Assembly (NCBI RefSeq): GCF_954871325.1
Contig: NC_088777.1
Location: forward strand, 496,001-560,000
Direction: 5' to 3'
DNA from: Gordionus sp. m RMFG-2023
Lineage: Eukaryota; Nematomorpha; Gordioida; Chordodea; Parachordodidae
Length of the DNA stretch: 64,000 bases
Positions within the stretch are counted from its first letter, which is position 1. Each line of letters starts with the position of its first letter. The position numbers and the translations under genes were made by a program. The notes beneath the pieces are model-generated. The model did not search any database, was not told the DNA's origin, and was given only the letters and a program-made list of their open reading frames with translations. Shown in pieces: positions 58,745 through 64,000 of this stretch.

Positions 58745-59062
58745 TTGCGTGCAAGATTGGGTATAGAAATGATTGGAGCGGTAGTGCGAAGTAAATAGAC
58801 TGAGATGGTTTGGGCAAGTGGAACGTATGATCAAAGATGACTGGGTAAAGTGATGCACCTTGATGGAAGTAGGAGGGTCAAGACCTAGAGGAAGACCCAA
58901 GATGACGTGGACAAATGTGATAGCGGCGGATATGAGAAGCATGAACCTTACAAATATTGAAGCTCAGGACCGTCAAAAATGGAAAAGAAAAATCAGAGGA
59001 AAAACTGGCCTACCCGGGTAAACCTGGAAATCGCCATAAACCGGAGAAGAAGAAAAAAAAAT
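58745..59062 (+). mobile_element. LINE 3' end fragment
   Basis: Translated pieces LRWFGQVERM, SRPRGRPKMTW, AADMRSMNL and EAQDRQKWKRKIRGK match the C-terminal tail of non-LTR retrotransposon ORF2 proteins (RTE/CR1/Jockey-type tails with R-RGRP and AQDR-KW). The frame is broken at least once near 58855. It ends with an A-rich GAAGAAGAAAAAAAAATAAT tail, as expected for a 5'-truncated copy. Confidence 0.8.
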
Positions 59063-59091
59063 AATTTACTGAAATGATAATTTTAAAATAT

Positions 59092-59271
59092 GTTATAGGC
59101 AAATGGAGATATCAGCGCTTATACGGTTGGGTGTATATCGTAGCAGTGAAGAATTTGTTAAGCACGCGAGCTATTGTTTATCACTTTTACGTTATTTCGT
59201 TTTTCAAAATTAAGTCTTTTACTCTCGGCTATAAATCTTTGCGAATAAGGGAGAGCAAATGAGGACTTTTA
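59092..59271 (+). CDS. Weak candidate coding block
   Basis: After a TGTTATAG acceptor one frame reads MEISALIRLGVYRSSEEF and continues to YCLSLLRYFVFQN. A second frame is also open to 59262. Composition is less AT-rich than the flanks. Strand and gene are unknown. Confidence 0.2.
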
Positions 59272-59828
59272 ACGTCGTAATTTGAACAGCGAAACTGTAA
59301 AAACTTTTTTCTAAGATTTATTTTATCCAGTCTCGGTCCAACTTTTTTTTTAATAATTTGATCAATACTAAGATGAAATACTTCAACTCTATGCTATTGA
59401 GGGAATCGGATCTTGCTATCGTTCGTATTTACATTAGTCGCTGTATGTCATCTTTGTTCAACTTATATAGTTTTTTTTATATTCCATTCTGTAGCTAGAA
59501 GCTACCTGGCAGCATTGAATATGAAACTTCATTTAAATTTGTAACTATTTTCTTTTTGAAAATGACTTAAAATATTATAAAACATGATGGAAGAAAAAAT
59601 TCTGAAACTGGTATAATGAAGTCACTTCTCTTTGCCGTCATTTTGATTTATGTTTGATAGTTATGCCTTATTAAGTAAAGGATTTTTTTTTAGAAAAAAT
59701 TATATTACTACGTACAATTTAAATTTTAGTATTAAAGTTAGCTTCGCAAATCGGGACTTAATTATATAAAATTGTGTTTTTTTTTATAAAATCGTAACTG
59801 ATTATTTTTTAAGAAAATGGTAATATAA

Positions 59829-60101
59829 TTGCAAAACGCTATAATCAAAATGGCGAACCATCAATTAAGTCTTCTTTTTAATGCGCTGTCGATTGTCAGT
59901 CTAGTCGCGATCAAATATCGTCATGTCGTAAAAATTAAAAAAAATTTAAAACCTATAAATGACCAGATATGTTCCATGGGCTTAAAAAACTTGGAATGCG
60001 ATCTTTTGCCATATAGAAAAACGTTTTCGATCCCGCTTATCAATCCATCGTTACCGCAAAGATATATAACTATTTGGGAAGATGCCTGTTTTGATAATTA
60101 A
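59829..60101 (+). CDS. Small hypothetical protein
   Basis: The likely start is the ATG at 59850 in good context (AAAATGG), giving 83 codons. MANHQLSLLFNALSIVSLVA could form a signal anchor, followed by a basic segment and a polar tail with LLPYRKTFSIP and ITIWEDACF. Third positions use G and C more than the flanks, which supports coding. No family match. It may be a single-exon gene or the last part of one. It lies just 3' of an opposite-strand candidate exon. Confidence 0.35.
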   Translation: MQNAIIKMANHQLSLLFNALSIVSLVAIKYRHVVKIKKNLKPINDQICSMGLKNLECDLLPYRKTFSIPLINPSLPQRYITIWEDACFDN

Positions 60102-60209
60102 GCGTCAATATTCTGTATAAAGCTATATTTATAGGTTACCTACCATGAATTGTATTTGTTTTTCTCTACCTTACTCATTTATATTAATTCATTCATTATA
60201 AAGTGAAAC

Positions 60210-60400
60210 CTTATTATCGTTGCCGTTCATATCGTAATTTCCGTTGAGCGCGATTATGCTCGCGTGTAAAGCGTTCACGCAACTGACCAGCGACGCTTTG
60301 ATGGAGTCGCTCGTCTCCCCGATATTAATCTCCAATTTATGAGAATTAGGAAGACCGAGATTTTCGTTCCGACGAATATTATTGAGATGATCAGCTTTAT
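60210..60400 (-). CDS. Coding exon of an unknown - strand gene
   Basis: A strong compositional change marks this exon: balanced bases and codon-like wobble use. Between an AATAAATAAG acceptor (60401-60402) and an AAG/GTTTCAC donor (60203-60209), 191 bp encode NNIRRNENLGLPNSHKLEI, GETSDSIKASLVSCVNALHA and IIALNGNYDMNGND. It enters in phase 1 and leaves in phase 0. A serine-rich start, then a helix, then an Asn/Gly-rich tail suggest an intracellular, partly disordered protein. No family recognised. The nearest same-strand candidates are at 58446-58626 and 56342-56418. Confidence 0.55.
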
Positions 60401-60504
60401 CTTATTTATTATTTTTTAAAAAATAGGGATCTGGCGACCTAACTCTTGAAGAGTGCGTAAAATGATACGATTTTAAAAATCTAAATAAATTGAACTGGGT
60501 CGTA

Positions 60505-60847
60505 CAATGACATATAATAATACCTTGAAGGCCGATGCATTCATTTTAAAAGTGTACATCAATGAAAAACAGCTGGGGAGGCCATTTTGGGTTACCCGTA
60601 TCATTATTAAAAAATTTTAAAACGAGAGGCCAATTTATTCCCAAGTCTGACGCAAAACTTTATTAAGGAATTGCCTGATCATCGAGATAATGAGGAAGCA
60701 AGTTTATCAATTTAATAGTAGTTCTTAACATGAGAATAATTACTATATGGGTTAACAAAATGGCGGGTCCAGCTGATTTTGCTTTCAACGATTCCTTCAA
60801 ATGCATTATGAATGAATCGTCAGTCAGGGTATTATAATATGTCATCG
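60505..60847. mobile_element. P-like MITE
   Basis: 343 bp. The left end CAATGACATATAATAATACC is inverted at the right as GGTATTATAATATGTCATCG. Arms contain CAGCTGGGGAGGCCATTTTG and AACAAAATGGCGGGTCCAGC. It is the same family as 12359-12694 and shares end and subterminal motifs with the full P element. The target duplication is only approximate. Confidence 0.72.
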
Positions 60848-61074
60848 GGTCCGTCACTTAAAAGTGTTCATATGATGCATGTGGTATCGCATTATCGAAA
60901 AATAGGCATTTATTATAAATTAATTGAAATGGACGAATGAAATATCCACGATTTACTTTATCTATCAAAAAAAATTTGAAAAATACTTGATGAAGATGAT
61001 AAGGGACCATATATATATATACACACTACTAGATCAACGATTCATTAATTAAAAGTGTCCATATTAGTGATCTG

Positions 61075-61355
61075 ATCTGTATCGGACCTAATTTTTCAAG
61101 CCTGGCCTGGCCCGAATTTATTTAAATATAGAAATTAATTTTTTATAATTACTCAAAAAGCATATATGTTATGTGGCGTGGCGTCTAGTTTCTATAAAAT
61201 AAAATAAAATATTTTTATTTTTTAAATTAAAAATTCAACATAAAAATTGATAAATTTAGATATATATATTTTAAAAAAGTTTCCAAAGCCCTACCCGGTT
61301 TTTATTTAAAAATATTTCGGGCCGGGCCGAGTCGAGTTTTGCAGATCTCTAAGAA
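61075..61355. mobile_element. GC-B type MITE
   Basis: AAGCCTGGCCTGGCCCGAA at the left and CGGGCCGGGCCGAGTCGAG with TTTTGCAGATCTCTAAG at the right, with an AT-rich core. Confidence 0.6.
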
Positions 61356-61915
61356 GTATATTATTTTAAAAATTTAAATAAAACGCGCGATTGGGTGGTA
61401 CTAAGTTGAGATTATTAAAATCAAATACTAGATAATTGAGCGATTTATTTGAATAAACATGATATATAAATAATGTTAATATAGCAAAAAAAAATTAGTT
61501 TTATATAAAAAATTTATTATCATTTAAAAATTTAATTTATTTACTTAAATTTGACATATTTTTAATTTGAATATAGATGAAATAATCATCAGGAGAAAGT
61601 AAATAGATGATATTAGTTGTCATAAAAATACAAATTTTTAGCAAAATAATCTTTAAAAATTTATAAAAAAAAAATAAATGTATTCGCAAAAAGGTGAAAT
61701 AATATTATTTCAATCATCAATTGTTTAAGAATTTAATAATTTTAATGAATGTGGAATAATTATATCTATTATATTGAACAATTTTTTATAATAATTTTAT
61801 ATTGAAAGATTAAGCAATATAAATATATCCGCAAGATGGAGTATTTATTTAAAAATTTAATATACATGTATTTTTTTTATTATATAACAAAAATGCCAGT
61901 TTAATTTACGATAAA
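61356..61915. other. Non-coding stretch
   Basis: Very AT-rich. Nothing supported. Confidence 0.4.
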
Positions 61916-61916
61916 T

Positions 61917-62005
61917 CAAAGACCTGCACTTGTACAATTTGAGCTGTCTGACCCGATCTTTATTTTCAGCCGGCCCGACCCGGGTATATATAAAAATTGA
62001 AATTA
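61917..62005. mobile_element. GC-B type MITE, partial
   Basis: AAAGACCTGCACTTGTACAA and CAGCCGGCCCGACCCGGG. The other half is missing. Confidence 0.5.
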
Positions 62006-62540
62006 TTCTATCAGAAGAATAAGCAAGCATTATATTTAATTTATTTTTATATTAGTTAATTTTGCATGTAGCATGAATTTTTTTTTCCCAGCAAATTATA
62101 AAATAAGAAAAAAAGGATCGTGTTTGTGATCGCGATACTTTCTCTTTTTTTTTTTTTAAAAAAAGGATCGATCTTGGATTTCGTTCCCTTTTTTTTTGAA
62201 AAAATCTATATCAGGATTCGATCCTTGTAAATATTCTAGAATAAAATTCATGAAAAAAACAAGTCGTCTTAGAATATATGGTAAATGATCTAAGTTTGAC
62301 AAAATTTTTTAAAAACAATTATGCACAAAAGCTCTTGCACAAAATATTGTACATCTTCAAAAACTGTGTCTTAAATTATAGTATGATTTACCTCTCAGCG
62401 AAAATCCCCATATGGGGATAGAAAAGATAGCAAAATAAAATCTGATTCTAGATCGAAATATCGGTAGTAGAGCACACCCTTTAATATTTTACGTATTTTA
62501 CAACTACTTTTATCAATTAAATTTTTGTATAAAATTACAT
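62006..62540. other. Non-coding stretch
   Basis: Three imperfect GGATCG...TTTTTTTT blocks between about 62115 and 62225 form a small local repeat. No gene. Confidence 0.4.
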
Positions 62541-62608
62541 TACGCGGGTGGCGGGCGGGTTAATGCGGCGGGCGTGGGCGGGTAAAATTTTTGATAATTG
62601 CAGACCAT
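62541..62608. mobile_element. GC-B type fragment
   Basis: CGCGGGTGGCGGGCGGGTTA followed by AATTGCAGACCATTG, an end of the GC-B family. Confidence 0.5.
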
Positions 62609-62793
62609 TGTTGTTAAATGGCTCGTAGGCCCAAAAGGATTAGGCAAGCTTCGAGATTTAGTTAACAGATGTCCAAAACTATTCCGCTTTCTATGAGCAA
62701 AATCTCCGGGCATGCGTAATATTTTCTGGCCAAAATATCGGGTTAGCCATTTTTTTTAAAAAAAATGGAGCCGTTTAACAAACGCTAGTAATG
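62609..62793. mobile_element. pal-A palindromic MITE
   Basis: Ends TTGTTGTTAAATGGCTCG and GGAGCCGTTTAACAAACGCTA, with the usual inner arms shortened on the left. Target duplication not clear. Confidence 0.75.
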
Positions 62794-63030
62794 ATAAGGG
62801 TTTCGCCATTTAAAAAAAGAAAGAAAATTGTATGTTTATTCATATGTTTTTGACATGTGACAGGAGGTTTCTAGAACCCTACCCAAGCCAATAAGGATAT
62901 TACCACTCCCTCCACTCATTTTTACCTCCTATTCCCTTCGAAATTTATTAAAGTAATTGAGATATATTGTATCAAAGGGAGCGAAATTTTTATAATAATT
63001 ATTAAAAATATTAGTTGTTTTGGTAATTTG

Positions 63031-63127
63031 CAGAGACCTGCAGAGGCCCCATTTTTAAGGCCCGGCCTGGATTTTTTTTAAAAAACATAGGCCCGGCCCG
63101 AAGCCCGTTAGAGCCAGGCTTACTTTT
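63031..63127. mobile_element. GC-B type MITE, compact copy
   Basis: A compact 97 bp copy: TTTGCAGAGACCTGCAGAGG at the left, TTTTGCAGATCTCTAG at the right, and GGCCCGGCC blocks in between. It shows both ends of the family clearly. Confidence 0.75.
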
Positions 63128-63335
63128 GCAGATCTCTAGGAATCAGCTGTAGCGCCATTATGGGGACACTTCGACAAATTGTCTTTATTTATTTTTATAT
63201 GAAAAACACATTAATATCTTTCCAATCGACTTGCAAACCACAAAAATGGCGATTCAGTTGACTTCCGTGTATGGTCACTTTTAAATTACATTTAACGTCT
63301 AGTAATATATATGTATATCAGTGGGCAGAAATGTG
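63128..63335. mobile_element. P-like MITE, end-truncated
   Basis: GAATCAGCTGTAGCGCCATT matches the P element subterminal region exactly over AATCAGCTGTAGCGCCATT. The right half has AACCACAAAAATGGCGATTC and ends near ATATATATGTATATCAGTGG. It abuts the GC-B copy at 63031-63127. Confidence 0.6.
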
Positions 63336-63765
63336 ACATGAAAATAAGGGGAAGGGTGTAGATATCTTTAAGTATAATCTTACAATAAATAAAATAATAG
63401 CCCCGAACATGTTTAATAAAAATTCATCAAATATATTTGTACCGTGCTGATGTAATTTTGTTTGAATGATACTATCCGTGAGATAGTTTGATTTGTCGGC
63501 ATCGAATTCTGTAACGAAATACGAGAAGAAAATGCCAAAAAATATTATTAGACCTATATCAAAATTCTATATATACAATAAAACCTGGTATAATTTGAGC
63601 ACTCTTGGGCGCAAGATTTTTGATACAACTCAAACTTGTTGTGCCTCAATTTAATGTTAATAGAAATTTGATTGGGGGGGGGAAAACTCACAATTTTGGT
63701 AAAATTAGAGAGTCGCCTTGAATTATCAAAAGCCCAAATTAGACAAGTTTTACCGTATGTAACTA
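63336..63765. other. Non-coding stretch
   Basis: No gene supported. A poly-G tract lies near 63675. Confidence 0.4.
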
Positions 63766-63767
63766 GT

Positions 63768-63969
63768 GTCGTTAATCGGCTAACTCAATATTTTATCCAG
63801 AAAAAAATATTGTGCAAGCCTAAAAGATCTTGTTCAAAAATGGCACATAGGATTGAACATCTGTTGGCGAAATGTCGACGCCTAAGGCAATATTTTCCTG
63901 GTTGCAATGTTGAGTTAGCCATTTTTAAAAATCGGCTCGAATAGAGCCGAGCCGTTTAACATCACTAGT
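63768..63969. mobile_element. pal-A palindromic MITE
   Basis: AGTGTCGTTAATCGGCTAAC at the left and GAGCCGTTTAACATCACTA at the right, with inverted ACTCAATATTTTATCC arms. It accounts for the open frame crossing this region. Confidence 0.8.
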
Positions 63970-64000
63970 GGTTATAATGCGACCTTCGTATTTTTTCAAA

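Noticed and set aside
63672-63944. A 90-codon + strand frame
   Set aside because: Most of it is the palindromic arm of the pal-A element at 63768-63969.

Overview
This is a very AT-rich (roughly three-quarters A+T) animal nuclear sequence, gene-poor and packed with old and young transposable elements. Spliced host genes with short introns, EB/EGF-like cysteine modules, a theta/delta-like glutathione S-transferase and a THAP-type P element fit an invertebrate, most likely an arthropod. A sap-feeding hemipteran is one possibility, but the exact group cannot be fixed from the sequence.

Host genes. (1) A 3-methylglutaconyl-CoA hydratase (AUH, leucine breakdown) runs on the + strand in seven recognised exons from 8987 to 20997; the N-terminal exon(s) were not found. 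(2) A complete five-exon glutathione S-transferase (216 residues) lies on the - strand at 41754-42569, with a decayed duplicate at 52073-52890. (3) Exons with EB-module cysteines lie on the - strand at 3443-3794. (4) Several coding-looking exons of unrecognised genes lie at 56.3-60.4 kb, mostly - strand.

Mobile DNA by region. 0-27 kb: short palindromic hAT-like elements (here called pal-A), GC-rich elements (GC-B), P-like MITEs, elements with CAGTGGCGTAGC ends (TIR-C), and decayed hAT elements (hAT-E). 27.2-35.7 kb is a four-level nest: a hAT-E copy is split by a Ty3/gypsy LTR fossil (27574-35494, target duplication ACACG). The fossil is split by a 3.2 kb TIR-C element (28667-31889, target duplication CATCTGGG), which holds a pal-A copy (31549-31734, target duplication ATTAAAAT). 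36252-41600 is an almost intact autonomous P element with matching terminal repeats, GTGTACAC target duplications and a nine-exon THAP transposase. 34.6-45 kb and 50.3-55.3 kb are two copies of one segmental duplication: the second copy keeps the empty P site at 51924-51931, and the first keeps the empty site of a hAT remnant found only in the second.

The most unusual signal is inside the 3.2 kb TIR-C element. Twelve consecutive short exon-like blocks (39-141 bp, 29679-31072) all have AG/GT borders, lengths divisible by three and the same phase (1-1), and are open in the same relative frame. A short stop-containing block follows, and a hydrophobic leader-like peptide lies upstream. This looks like a micro-exon gene of the secreted, fast-evolving kind carried as cargo by a DNA transposon.
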